DNA from: Streptomyces violaceusniger Tu 4113
Lineage (GTDB): Bacteria; Actinomycetota; Actinomycetes; Streptomycetales; Streptomycetaceae
Length of the DNA: 64,000 bases
Reading direction: 5' to 3'
NCBI RefSeq assembly: GCF_000147815.2
Contig: NC_015957.1
Location: 9,238,001 to 9,302,000, forward strand
This document shows positions 1-8,554 of this stretch, piece after piece. The notes below the pieces were generated by a model, which saw nothing but the letters and a program-made list of their open reading frames with translations, was not told the origin of the DNA and ran no database searches. The translations under genes were made by a program, and so were the position numbers. Within the stretch, counting starts at the first letter, position 1; each line of letters starts with the position of its first letter.

Positions 1-516
1 GCCCCACGGGCGTACCGGAAAGAGCACGATCAGCGCGGCCTGCACCACGCCGCCGAGGCCGACCAGCAGGGCGTGCCCCAGGGCGCCCAGGATCGAGGTC
101 GGGAGGGTGACCGTGATCAGCATGACGGCCACCATCTGGGTGGAGACCAGCCCGGAGACCGGGCCGACCGCCCACGCCATGCCCGACATCAGCGTCCAGA
201 CGGCGAGCATGATGACGAAGGTGAAGGTGTGGGCGGCGGCCAGATAGCCGAGGAAGGTGCTCACCGCGAGACCGGTCGCGGCGGCCAGCGCCAGCCAGGG
301 GCGGGGGCGCCAACTGCGCTGGAAGGTGGCGACCCCGGCGGAGAAGGCGCCGAAGGCCGCCGAGACGGCGAGCGTCGGCGAGCCGAGCCACAGCGCCATC
401 CCGATGACGAGCGCGACCCCGCATGCGGCACGGATCGCGACCAGCGGCTCCGTCCTGGTGCGCTCGATCGCAAGGCCGGTCCGGGCGGTCTCCTTCAACG
501 CGTGCGACCAGGTCAT
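1..516 (-). CDS. FUSC-type integral membrane protein (C-terminus beyond window)
   Basis: The reading frame starts at ATG 516 and runs off the left edge, so only about 172 residues are visible. They begin MTWSHALKETARTGLAIERT and contain repeated hydrophobic segments (residues about 30-65, 75-115 and 125-170) with glycine/alanine-rich helices. This pattern fits the membrane half of FUSC/aromatic-acid-exporter-like proteins (fusaric acid resistance family), which are predicted efflux proteins in the cytoplasmic membrane. The gene is transcribed leftward. The family assignment rests on the general pattern only. The substrate cannot be inferred. Confidence 0.6.
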   Translation of the reverse strand, partial: MTWSHALKETARTGLAIERTRTEPLVAIRAACGVALVIGMALWLGSPTLAVSAAFGAFSAGVATFQRSWRPRPWLALAAATGLAVSTFLGYLAAAHTFTFVIMLAVWTLMSGMAWAVGPVSGLVSTQMVAVMLITVTLPTSILGALGHALLVGLGGVVQAALIVLFPVRPWG

Positions 517-599
517 ACGGCGAGACTACGGGGTGGCCCCGGGAGAACTGAACCAACCGTTCCGCTGTGGATTCCCCCGGGTCCGGCCTCTGGCGGGGA

Positions 600-1064
600 T
601 CAGTCCCCGGGCTCGCAGTCCACCTTGAGGAGCTGGAGCGGCCGGCTGCCGTCGAGGTCCACATACGCGGTGAAGGTGCGGGTCTTCGGCGCCTGGCCCC
701 AGCGGGTGGTGATGGTCGCCCAGCCGACCCGCGCGGACTGGGCCGTGGTCACCTCGCCGACCTCGATGTCCCTCGGCTGGTTCTGCGCGCACAGCAGCAG
801 GTCGAAGTCGGGCGTCTGGGCGGCCTGCTCCTTGAGCTGGTCCGAGACCAGGTGCTCCCGCTCCCAGGCGCGCGGGCCGTGGTTTCCGTAGAAGCCCTCC
901 AGGAAGTGGTGGATCTCCTCGGCGGTGTAGCGGCCGTTCGGGTCGGTCTGCGCGGCGGCCGAGGCGGGCGACCCGGCGGCCAGCGCGAATCCGAGGCCGA
1001 GCGCGGCCACACAGCCGCCGGCCACCGCGGCACGGGAGCGAAGTGAGCGCATCACAACAGACAT
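600..1064 (-). CDS. Small secreted protein of unknown function
   Basis: A 154-residue protein. ATG 1064 is chosen because an AGGGGG ribosome binding site lies about 7 nt upstream. The first ~38 residues form a Sec signal peptide: basic MSVVMRSLRSR, a hydrophobic alanine/glycine core, and an ASA-type cleavage region. The mature part is about 115 residues with two cysteines, one near the middle (LLLCAQNQ) and one near the end (KVDCEPGD), which could form a disulfide. A stretch with alternating polar and hydrophobic residues suggests a beta-rich or cystatin/NTF2-like fold, but no family is recognised. It lies downstream of the large sensor-like gene on the same strand, about 90 nt away. Confidence 0.7.
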   Translation of the reverse strand: MSVVMRSLRSRAAVAGGCVAALGLGFALAAGSPASAAAQTDPNGRYTAEEIHHFLEGFYGNHGPRAWEREHLVSDQLKEQAAQTPDFDLLLCAQNQPRDIEVGEVTTAQSARVGWATITTRWGQAPKTRTFTAYVDLDGSRPLQLLKVDCEPGD

Positions 1065-1157
1065 GACAAATCCCCCTGTATACAGTCTTGCGTTGATGAT
1101 TCGCCCCTTATACGGGCGAGCACACAAGAAGACCCTTCAGCCCCGCGAATGGTTGCC

Positions 1158-3896
1158 TCAACTGTCCCTGGGACATGAGAACTTCCCCTGCGGCCCCCAG
1201 TGCGTCGCCCGCCCGGCCGGATTCTGGGTGAAGGCGCCGCAGTAGAGCACCGGCTCCGAGCCCCGGTCGGTGTGGTGCAGGATCACCAGCGGCTTGTCCC
1301 GGGGCACCGAGCGGCCCCGCCCGACGTCCAGATAGCCGCTGGCACCCTGCTTCCGGATGCCGTTGTCGAGACCGATCTGCACATTGGAGCGCTCCACGTT
1401 GTCGGTGCTGCGGAAGGCCCGGTTGGCCGCCTCGGCCAGCAACTGCATCGCGTCGTACGCCAGGGCGGCCCGCCCGTCGTCGCGCCACAGGTCATGGGAT
1501 CCGAAGTCCCTGGCGTAGTCGGCGTTGAACTTCTTGGCGATATCGCTCAGCCGCGGATGGCCCGCGGGCAGCACATGGACGGTGTGGTACAGCCGCAGCC
1601 AGGGCCGGTCCGCGTACTCACCGGCGAGGGCGGCGGTGGTGAGGTCATTGCCGCCGAGCACCGTCAGCTTTCTGCCCTCGCACGCGGTGTTGTCCCCGAA
1701 GTCGTCGAGGAACGCGCTGAACTGGAGGGCGCGGGAGGCCCAGTAGACGACCGTACGGGGGTTGGCGATGACCCGCTCGCACACCGCGTCGGCCAGCTCC
1801 CCGATGCTGTCCTTACGGGCGACACCGTCCTGCCCCGGCCCCTCGGCGATACCACCGGACCGGCCGCCGGGGGTGTACTCCAGGGTGAACGGCCGGGCGC
1901 CGAACCGCCCGGCGAACAGCGTCCCTATCTCATCGCTGTACAGATCCCGGGGGTCCTTGACGACCACGGCGGCGCGGGCCGGGGAGCAGCTCCCGGTGCC
2001 GTCGTCCATGATGTTGCCCCGGCGGGCGAAGTCGGCCTCGATCGCGGCCTCACGGCTGTCGGTGGGCGCGACCCTGCGGTAGTACCCGTTCACCTGCATC
2101 AGATCCGCCGTGGCCGTGGTGCCCACGACCGGGATCCGCGCGCCGCCCAGGATCCGCACGGCCTCCTGGGTCTGCATCAGGCTCTTGGAGAAGCCCACCA
2201 CCCCGATGATCCCGGAGCCCTTCTTCCGGGCGTCCTCGGCGACCTGGCGGGCGATGCTCGGCGCGTGTCCGAAGTCGCCCCCCGCGTTACGGCTGTCGAC
2301 GCGCAGCCACACCTTCTGGGAGTCGTTGCGCGCCTCGTCGTTCAGCGCGCGCTGGGCCAGTGCGATACCGCGCAGCTCGGGCACCGCCGCGTTGTACCGC
2401 TGCCCCTCCGGGTCGGCGGCCACGTCCGAGCCGATGTGCACCACCGTACGGGCGGTGCCGTCGCCGTCCCCGACCTCGCGGTCCACCCGTGCGTTCTCCT
2501 CGCGGATCAGCCGCCGGGCGTCCTCGTACTGCTTCCGGGGCGAGTCCGTGCTCAGCTCGGGCCGGCCCGCGACGACCTCGCTGGACGCCCCGCCCAGACA
2601 GCCGCGGTCCGGCTCGTCCGTGACCCGGTCCAGCAGCCACACCCCCGGCGCGCTCAGCAGGGCCGCCACCACCACCCCGGTCAGGGTCAGCTCGGCGGCC
2701 GGGCCGAGCCGGAAGGTGCGCGGCGAGACGGGGTCGAGGTCCAGCCCCTCCGACTCCGACTCCGGCACGGGCGCGGGCAGCGCGGCCCGCAGCGGCCGGG
2801 GCGCCCGCGACGGCATCCCGCTCGCGCCGCGCAGCCTGGCGGCCGCACGGCCCAGCCCGCCGCTCTCCCCCGCGGCCGCCCCGCCCGCCGGGGACGAGGC
2901 CGCCCCGTCCGCCCGGGACACGCCCGCCCCGCCCGCCGGGGACACGGCCACCACCACGACCGCCGCGCACCGGGTGTCCCGGGCGGCCTCTCCGTACCGC
3001 TCCAGGAAGCGCTCCCCGGCCGCCGCACCGGCGGCGTCCTCCGGCAGCTCCAGCAGAAAGACACACCGGGTGCGCCGCCGGCGCCGCCAGGGCGAGATCC
3101 GGCCCGGCCGGGCCGCGCGCCGCAGATCCGCCAGCAGCGCGTGCAACAGCAGCTCCTCCCACCGGCCGACCGCCGCCTCCCGGTCCCGTCCGCGCTCGGT
3201 GCGCAGCAGCCTCGCGGCGATCTCGAAGAAGTCATCGGCGGTGCGGCCATGGTTGATGCGCCGCCAGTCGGCGTACCAGCCGCGCCGGGTGGAGCGCAGC
3301 AGCAGGCGGGTGCGGCGCCGCCCCCACCACCAGCGCGGCAGCAGTTGGCAGAGGGGGCGCATCAGCAGCCGGCGCAGCTCCGCGACCCACCCCGGCCCCG
3401 TCGTGCCGCCCTCCGCGCTGTCGCCGCCGAGCGTCCATAACGCCCGCAGCAGTGGCCCTCGGGCGATCCGCTGTGCGTAGCAGTGGTCGCGCAGCGCGCG
3501 GCCATCCGGCTCGGGGGCCCGCGGATCCAGCGCCAGCTCGACGATGTCCCGCGTCAGGAAGAAGTCGGTGAGCCGCAGACGGCCGGTGCGGCGGGGCACA
3601 TCGACGCACAGCTCGCGGCCGAGGTCGAGCGTCAGCGGCCGCCGACCGGCGGCGTCGCGGATCTCATCGGGGCCGAGCACCGCGTACGGCACCCGCTTGG
3701 CGCCGTCGGGATAGAGCATCCGGCGCAGCCCCCGCATCGCCTGATGGGCGTGGGCCGCCGCCCGCTCGCCGTCGGCGAGCAGCAGCACCGGCGGGAGCAG
3801 ATCCCGCCCCTTGGCCTTCCGGTCCCGAGGCACCACGGCGCCCTTGAGCGCCTCGATGAACTCCTCGGCCCCTTCTCCCTCCGTGAACCCCGGCAT
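1158..3896 (-). CDS. Single-pass membrane protein with extracellular periplasmic-binding-protein (leucine/amide-binding type) domain
   Basis: The frame is open from 4022, but ATG 3896 (912 residues) has a better G-rich ribosome binding site. From that start, residues about 1-320 look like a soluble cytoplasmic region rich in Arg and Trp, with no Walker A motif visible. Residues about 320-395 are an alanine/glycine-rich linker. Residues about 402-423 form one hydrophobic membrane helix followed by a short outside segment. Residues about 460-912 resemble a type-1 periplasmic binding protein of the branched-chain amino acid receptor kind (GVVGFSKSLMQTQEAVRI, PVVGTTATADLM, VLGGNDLTT, AALAYDAMQLL). 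No permease or ATPase gene is adjacent, so a sensor role is more likely than transport. That is inference. Confidence 0.7.
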   Translation of the reverse strand: MPGFTEGEGAEEFIEALKGAVVPRDRKAKGRDLLPPVLLLADGERAAAHAHQAMRGLRRMLYPDGAKRVPYAVLGPDEIRDAAGRRPLTLDLGRELCVDVPRRTGRLRLTDFFLTRDIVELALDPRAPEPDGRALRDHCYAQRIARGPLLRALWTLGGDSAEGGTTGPGWVAELRRLLMRPLCQLLPRWWWGRRRTRLLLRSTRRGWYADWRRINHGRTADDFFEIAARLLRTERGRDREAAVGRWEELLLHALLADLRRAARPGRISPWRRRRRTRCVFLLELPEDAAGAAAGERFLERYGEAARDTRCAAVVVVAVSPAGGAGVSRADGAASSPAGGAAAGESGGLGRAAARLRGASGMPSRAPRPLRAALPAPVPESESEGLDLDPVSPRTFRLGPAAELTLTGVVVAALLSAPGVWLLDRVTDEPDRGCLGGASSEVVAGRPELSTDSPRKQYEDARRLIREENARVDREVGDGDGTARTVVHIGSDVAADPEGQRYNAAVPELRGIALAQRALNDEARNDSQKVWLRVDSRNAGGDFGHAPSIARQVAEDARKKGSGIIGVVGFSKSLMQTQEAVRILGGARIPVVGTTATADLMQVNGYYRRVAPTDSREAAIEADFARRGNIMDDGTGSCSPARAAVVVKDPRDLYSDEIGTLFAGRFGARPFTLEYTPGGRSGGIAEGPGQDGVARKDSIGELADAVCERVIANPRTVVYWASRALQFSAFLDDFGDNTACEGRKLTVLGGNDLTTAALAGEYADRPWLRLYHTVHVLPAGHPRLSDIAKKFNADYARDFGSHDLWRDDGRAALAYDAMQLLAEAANRAFRSTDNVERSNVQIGLDNGIRKQGASGYLDVGRGRSVPRDKPLVILHHTDRGSEPVLYCGAFTQNPAGRATHWGPQGKFSCPRDS

Positions 3897-4032
3897 GCCG
3901 CCACCCCCGATTTCCCCCGTTTTCTCCGTGGGCCTGGGATCCCCGGCCCCCGAGACGGCGAAACCCCCGGCCGGACCGGGTCCGGCAGGGGGCGGGGGAA
4001 ACCACTCAAACGTGCGAATCACACGTCACATA

Positions 4033-4112
4033 CGCCTCAGTGGTTCTTCATCTACGCCTCAGTGGTTCGTCGCCCGCGCCTCAGTGGTTCGTCGCCCGCG
4101 CCTCAGTGGTTC
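4033..4112. repeat. 22-bp tandem repeat, four units, covering the iolA stop codon
   Basis: The 14-mer CGCCTCAGTGGTTC occurs at 4033, 4055, 4077 and 4099, exactly 22 bp apart. The 8-bp remainder is identical in units 2 and 3 and differs in units 1 and 4. The fourth unit contains the last codons and stop of the iolA gene (stop at 4103-4105 on the minus strand). The extra copies therefore look like tandem duplications of the gene's own 3' end into the downstream spacer. Confidence 0.95.
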
Positions 4113-5599
4113 TTCGGGAACCCGAGGTTGATGCCGACCTCCTCCGACGGCTCCGGCCAGCGGGTGGTGACGACCTTGCCGCGGGTGTAGAAGTGCACCC
4201 CGTCGTTGCCGTAGATGTGGTGGTCGCCGAAGAGCGAGTCCTTCCAGCCGCCGAAGGAGTGGTAGCCCACCGGCACGGGGATCGGCACATTGACGCCGAC
4301 CATGCCCGCCTCCACCTCGAGCTGGAAGCGGCGGGCGGCGCCGCCGTCGCGGGTGAAGATGGCCGTGCCATTACCCCACTTGGAGCTGTTGATCAGCTCG
4401 ACGGCCTCGTCGTAGCTCTCGGCGCGCACCACGCACAGCACCGGGCCGAAGATCTCGTCACGGTAGGCGTCGGCCGTCGGCGGAACCTTGTCCAGCAGCG
4501 AGACGCCGATGAAGAAGCCGTCCTCATGGCCTTCGACGCTGTACCCCGTGCCGTCCACGACCACCTCGGCGCCCTGGGCCGCGGCCCCGTGCACATAACC
4601 GGCGACCTTGTCGCGGTGCTCCTTGGTGATGAGCGGGCCCATCTCGGAGGCCGGGTCGTTCCCGGGGCCGATGCGCAGCTTGGCGGCCCGGTCGGCGATC
4701 TTCTTCACCAGGTCGTCGCCGATGTCGCCGACCGCGACGACGACGGAGACCGCCATGCAGCGCTCACCGGCCGAGCCATAGGCCGCGTTGATGGCGTTGT
4801 CCGCGGCGAAGTCCAGGTCCGCGTCGGGCAGCACCAGCATGTGGTTCTTGGCGCCGCCGAGCGCCTGCACCCGCTTGCCGTGCTCGATGGCCCGGGACTG
4901 GATGTACTTCGCGATCGGCGTGGAGCCTACGAAGCTGACGGCCGCGATGTCCGGGTGCTCCAGCAGCCGGTCGACGGCCACCTTGTCGCCGTTGACGACA
5001 TTGAGCACCCCGTCCGGCAGCCCCGCCTCGGTGGCCAGCTCGGCCAGCCGGCGGGAGGCCGATGGGTCCTTCTCGCTCGGCTTGAGGACGAAGGTGTTGC
5101 CGCAGGCGACGGCCACCGGGAACATCCACATCGGCACCATCGCCGGGAAGTTGAACGGCGTGATGCCGGCGACCACACCGAGCGGCTGGCGGATCGAGGA
5201 CACATCGACCCCGGTGGAGACCTGGGTGGACAGCTCGCCCTTCAGCTTCTCGGCGATCCCGCAGGCCAGCTCCACGATCTCCAGACCACGGGCCACCTCA
5301 CCCAGCGCGTCCGAGTGGACCTTGCCGTGCTCGGCGGTGATCAGCTCGGCGATCTCGTCGCGGTGGGCGTCCAGCAGCTCGCGGTACTTGTAGAGGATCG
5401 CGGTGCGCTTGGACAGGGACACCGTGCCCCAGGAGCGGAACGCCTCCTTGGCCGCGGCCACGGCCACATCGACCTCTTCCACGGAGGCCAGGGCGACCTG
5501 GGTGTCCTGAGCGCCGGTGGCGGGGTTGTAGACCGGGCCGTACGCGCCGGTCGCGCCCTCGACGGTCTTTCCGCCGATCCAGTGGTTGACGGTCTTCAT
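4103..5599 (-). CDS. iolA: CoA-acylating methylmalonate/malonate-semialdehyde dehydrogenase (IolA/MmsA)
   Basis: A 498-residue protein of the usual family length. It oxidises malonate semialdehyde with CoA and NAD+ to acetyl-CoA and CO2, the last step of inositol catabolism, in the cytosol. Visible signatures are TPFNFPAMVPMWMFPVA in the cofactor region, the FVGSTPIAKYI Rossmann segment, and the catalytic cysteine in AGERCMAV (Cys281). The start MKTVNHWIGGK at 5599 is preceded by an AGAAAGG ribosome binding site; the longer open frame upstream is antisense to iolD. It is the last gene of the leftward inositol operon, 38 nt after iolD. Context argues for malonate semialdehyde as the main substrate, though valine-derived methylmalonate semialdehyde is also possible. 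Confidence 0.93.
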   Translation of the reverse strand: MKTVNHWIGGKTVEGATGAYGPVYNPATGAQDTQVALASVEEVDVAVAAAKEAFRSWGTVSLSKRTAILYKYRELLDAHRDEIAELITAEHGKVHSDALGEVARGLEIVELACGIAEKLKGELSTQVSTGVDVSSIRQPLGVVAGITPFNFPAMVPMWMFPVAVACGNTFVLKPSEKDPSASRRLAELATEAGLPDGVLNVVNGDKVAVDRLLEHPDIAAVSFVGSTPIAKYIQSRAIEHGKRVQALGGAKNHMLVLPDADLDFAADNAINAAYGSAGERCMAVSVVVAVGDIGDDLVKKIADRAAKLRIGPGNDPASEMGPLITKEHRDKVAGYVHGAAAQGAEVVVDGTGYSVEGHEDGFFIGVSLLDKVPPTADAYRDEIFGPVLCVVRAESYDEAVELINSSKWGNGTAIFTRDGGAARRFQLEVEAGMVGVNVPIPVPVGYHSFGGWKDSLFGDHHIYGNDGVHFYTRGKVVTTRWPEPSEEVGINLGFPKNH

Positions 5600-5623
5600 G
5601 GGTGCGTGAGCCTTTCTCTCGAA

Positions 5624-5641
5624 AAACGTCAGAAACGTCAG
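5624..5641. repeat. 9-bp tandem duplication across the iolD stop codon
   Basis: AAACGTCAG occurs twice back to back (5624-5632 and 5633-5641). The second copy contains the iolD stop codon (5638-5640, minus strand). It is short, but it repeats the arrangement seen at the ends of iolA and of the aldolase gene. Confidence 0.8.
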
Positions 5642-7524
5642 AGGTGGCGGCGGCGTGCGGCGGCCTGCCGGTCGTAGTCCTCGCGGGCCTTCACGGCGGC
5701 CGGACGGGTCGCGGTCTGGGCGACAGGCACATCCCACCACGCCTGTGCCTCGGGTGCGCCGGACACTGTGTCGGCCGTTTCGGTCTCCACATAGACACAT
5801 GTGGGCCGGTCCGAGGCGCGCGCCGCGGCCAGCGCCTCGCGCAGCTCGCCCACGCTCTTCGCGCGCAGCACGCCCATGCCCAGCGAGGCGGCGTTGGCGG
5901 CCAGATCGACCGGGAGCGGATCGCCGGTGTACTGCCCGTCGGCAGCCCGGTAGCGATAGGCGGTGCCGAAGCGCTCGGCGCCGGTGGTCTCCGAAAGACC
6001 GCCGATCGAGGCGTAGCCGTGGTTCTGGAGCAGCACGATGTTGATGTTGATGCCCTCCTGGACCGCGGTGACGATCTCGGTGGGCATCATCAGATACGTA
6101 CCGTCGCCGACCAGCGCCCAGACCGGGGTGCCGGGCGCCGCGAGCCGTACGCCGATGGCGCCGGGGATCTCGTAGCCCATGCAGGAGTAGCCGTATTCGA
6201 GGTGGTACTGGCGCGGGGAGCGGGCGCGCCACAGCTTGTGGAGGTCGCCCGGCAGCGAGCCCGCCGCGTTGATCACCACGTCCTCGTCGCCCACGACCGC
6301 GTCCAGCGCGCCCAGCACCTGGGTCTGGGACGGCCGGGCACTCTCGTCCCCGGCGGCGTACGCGGCGTCCACCCGGCGCTCCCACGCGGCCTTGCCGGTG
6401 CGGTACTCGGCCTCGTACGTCTCCTCGACCCGGTGCCCTGTCAGCTCGGCGGTGAGCGCTTCGAGCGCGGCGCGGGCGTCGGCGACCACGGTGGTGGCGC
6501 CCAGCTTGTTGGCGTCGAACGGCGTGATGTTGAGGTTGAGGAAACGCACGGCCGGGTCCGCGAACAGGGTCGCGGAGGCGGTGGTGAAGTCGCTGTAGCG
6601 GGTGCCCACGCCGATGACCAGGTCGGCGGTGCGGGCGAGGTCGTCGGCGACGGCGGTGCCGGTGTGGCCGACCCCGCCGATGTCGGCGGGGTGGTCGTAA
6701 CGCAGCGAGCCCTTGCCGGCCTGGGTGGAGGCCACCGGGATGCCGGTCGCGTCGACGAGCGCGCGCAGCGCGTCCTCGGCCTCGCTGTGGTGGACCCCGC
6801 CGCCCGCGACGATCAGCGGCCGGCGGGCGGCGCGGACCGCCCGCGCGGCGGCGGCCACCTCGGCCGCTTCGGGGGCGGGGCGGCGGACATGCCAGACCCG
6901 GTCGGCGAAGAACTCCTCCGGCCAGTCGAACGCCTCGGCCTGGACGTCCTGCGGCAGGGCCAGGGTGACGGCGCCGGTCTCGGCCGGGTCGGCCAGCACC
7001 CGCATGGCCTGCAGCGCGGCCGGGATCAGCGCCTCGGGGCGCATCACCCGGTCGAAGTAGCGGGAGACCGGGCGCAGCGCGTCGTTCACCGAGATGTCGC
7101 CCGCGTACGGGACTTCGAGCTGCTGCAGCACCGGATCGGCGGGCCGGGTGGCGAAGATGTCGCCGGGCAGCAGCAGCACCGGCAGCCGGTTGACGGTGGC
7201 GAGCGCCGCGCCGGTGACGAGGTTGGTGGCGCCAGGGCCGATGGAGGTGGTGACGGCCTGGGCGGCGAGCCGGTTGTTCTGGCGGGCGTAGCCGACCGCG
7301 GCGTGCACCATCGCCTGCTCGTTACGGCCCTGGAGATATGGCATGGTGTCCGGCCCGGACTCCAGCAGCGCCTGGCCGAGCCCGGCCACATTGCCATGGC
7401 CGAAGATGCCCCAGGTCGCGTTGATCAGGCGATGCCGCTGCCCGTCCCGCTCGGTGTACTGGTGGGCGAGGAACTCCACCAGCGCCTGGGCGACGGTCAG
7501 GCGGCGCACTGCCGAAGCGGTCAT
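5638..7524 (-). CDS. iolD: 3D-(3,5/4)-trihydroxycyclohexane-1,2-dione acylhydrolase (IolD)
   Basis: A 628-residue thiamine-diphosphate enzyme. IolD hydrolytically opens the inositol-derived ring to give 5-deoxy-D-glucuronate. The N-terminal domain has the IolD-like INATWGIFGHGNVAGLGQAL; a central domain carries the acetolactate-synthase-like GGGVHHSEAEDAL region; the C-terminal cofactor domain has GDGTYLMMPTEI and IVLLQNHGYASIGG, matching the ThDP/Mg2+ site. Its ATG overlaps the iolB stop by 4 bp, so the two genes are translationally coupled. The family length is about 610-640 residues, so this copy looks complete. Confidence 0.94.
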   Translation of the reverse strand: MTASAVRRLTVAQALVEFLAHQYTERDGQRHRLINATWGIFGHGNVAGLGQALLESGPDTMPYLQGRNEQAMVHAAVGYARQNNRLAAQAVTTSIGPGATNLVTGAALATVNRLPVLLLPGDIFATRPADPVLQQLEVPYAGDISVNDALRPVSRYFDRVMRPEALIPAALQAMRVLADPAETGAVTLALPQDVQAEAFDWPEEFFADRVWHVRRPAPEAAEVAAAARAVRAARRPLIVAGGGVHHSEAEDALRALVDATGIPVASTQAGKGSLRYDHPADIGGVGHTGTAVADDLARTADLVIGVGTRYSDFTTASATLFADPAVRFLNLNITPFDANKLGATTVVADARAALEALTAELTGHRVEETYEAEYRTGKAAWERRVDAAYAAGDESARPSQTQVLGALDAVVGDEDVVINAAGSLPGDLHKLWRARSPRQYHLEYGYSCMGYEIPGAIGVRLAAPGTPVWALVGDGTYLMMPTEIVTAVQEGININIVLLQNHGYASIGGLSETTGAERFGTAYRYRAADGQYTGDPLPVDLAANAASLGMGVLRAKSVGELREALAAARASDRPTCVYVETETADTVSGAPEAQAWWDVPVAQTATRPAAVKAREDYDRQAAARRRHL

Positions 7525-8465
7525 CGTGGGTCTCCAGCGGGTGCGGAATCGGGTGCTTGATAGAGGGGCAGCCGGGGGTCGACGGGCTGGTCCGGCCAGG
7601 TGGAGCGGATCCAGCCGTGGTCGGGGTGGTCGCAGATGAGCCAGGCGCGCTCCTCCTCCGGGCCCGCCATGACGTTGAGGTAGTACATGTCATGGCCGGG
7701 GGCGGCGATGGAGGGGCCGTGCCAGCCGTCGGGGATCAGGACGGTGTCCCCGGAGCGGACCTCGGCGAGCACGTCGGTGCCGCGGCCGTGGCCCGACGGG
7801 GAGACCCGCTGATAGCCGATGCCCTCGTTGCCGTGGGCCTCGGCGATCTCGAAGTAGTAGATCTCCTCCAGCTCGCTCTCCTCGCCGGGGCGGCACTGGT
7901 CGTGCTTGTGCGGCGGGTACGAGGACCAGTTGCCGCCCGGGGTGAGCACCTCGACGGCGATGAGCTTGTCGCATTCGAAACTGCCACCTGATTTTCCGCC
8001 TCCGGCGGGGGCGGCCGCGGCGAAGTTGTTCACCTGACGCGAGCAGTTGCCGCTGCCGCGCAGCTCGACGGGGACGGCGGAGGCCGGTCCGTAGCGCGCG
8101 GGCAGCCGCCGCTCGCAGCGGGCGCCGGTGAGCGCGAAGCGGCCGCCCGCACCGCTGGCGATCTGGGCGTGGGAGTCGCGCGGCAGGTAGACGAAGTCGC
8201 TCACCCCGCTGAACACGCTCTCGCGGCCGTGCAGTTCGAAGGCCTCGCCCTCGGCGATCACGGTGCAGCCGCCGCTCAGCGGCAGCACGATCCACTCGCT
8301 GTCACCGGTGGCCAGGGAGTGCGAACCGCCGGGCGGCAGCTCGAGAACCCGCAGGCTGGAGTAGCCCCAGCCGGCCCGCTCGGGGGTGATGTCCACGGCG
8401 TAGGGGCCATCGGCCGCCTTGCCGGCCTGCACATGGAAGCCGGGGAACGGATCAGTGGTGGTCAT
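7521..8465 (-). CDS. iolB: 5-deoxy-glucuronate isomerase (IolB)
   Basis: A 314-residue cupin-fold protein that isomerises 5-deoxy-D-glucuronate to 2-deoxy-5-keto-D-gluconate. Family-typical segments are ELPPGGSHSLATGDSEWIV near residues 40-60, the metal-site region YPPHKHDQ, LEEIYYFEI, and the C-terminal DGWHGPSIAAPGHDMYYLN. It has a short glycine/alanine insertion around residues 150-160 (AAAAPAGGGKSGG), so it is slightly longer than typical IolB. ATG 8465 opens the frame and its stop overlaps the iolD start (ATGA). Confidence 0.93.
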   Translation of the reverse strand: MTTTDPFPGFHVQAGKAADGPYAVDITPERAGWGYSSLRVLELPPGGSHSLATGDSEWIVLPLSGGCTVIAEGEAFELHGRESVFSGVSDFVYLPRDSHAQIASGAGGRFALTGARCERRLPARYGPASAVPVELRGSGNCSRQVNNFAAAAPAGGGKSGGSFECDKLIAVEVLTPGGNWSSYPPHKHDQCRPGEESELEEIYYFEIAEAHGNEGIGYQRVSPSGHGRGTDVLAEVRSGDTVLIPDGWHGPSIAAPGHDMYYLNVMAGPEEERAWLICDHPDHGWIRSTWPDQPVDPRLPLYQAPDSAPAGDPR

Positions 8466-8485
8466 GGCGTGAAGTCTCTGCCTTC

Positions 8486-8554
8486 CGTAGCGTCACGTCT
8501 CGTAGCGTCACGTTGCGTAGCTCACGTTTCGTAGCTCACGTTGCGTAGCGTCAC
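8486..8554. repeat. 14/15-bp tandem repeat, five units, between aldolase gene and iolB
   Basis: Units begin CGTAGC at 8486, 8501, 8516, 8530 and 8544. The first two are 15 bp (CGTAGCGTCACGTCT and CGTAGCGTCACGTTG), the next two 14 bp (CGTAGCTCACGTTT and CGTAGCTCACGTTG), and the last is partial. The last unit contains the stop codon of the aldolase gene (8551-8553). The array fills most of the 85-nt spacer upstream of iolB. Confidence 0.93.

Noticed and set aside
3897..4022. Start of the sensor-like protein at 4022
   Set aside because: It adds a Pro/Gly-rich 42-residue leader without homology-like features and lacks a good ribosome binding site. Kept only as an alternative.
3990..4112. CRISPR array at the 22-bp repeats
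   Set aside because: The variable remainder is only 8 bp and partly identical between units, so there are no real spacers, and no cas genes are present.
5600..6385. Extension of the iolA frame to 760 residues
   Set aside because: The upstream part is antisense/alternate-frame overlap with iolD. A ribosome binding site and the family N-terminus support ATG 5599.
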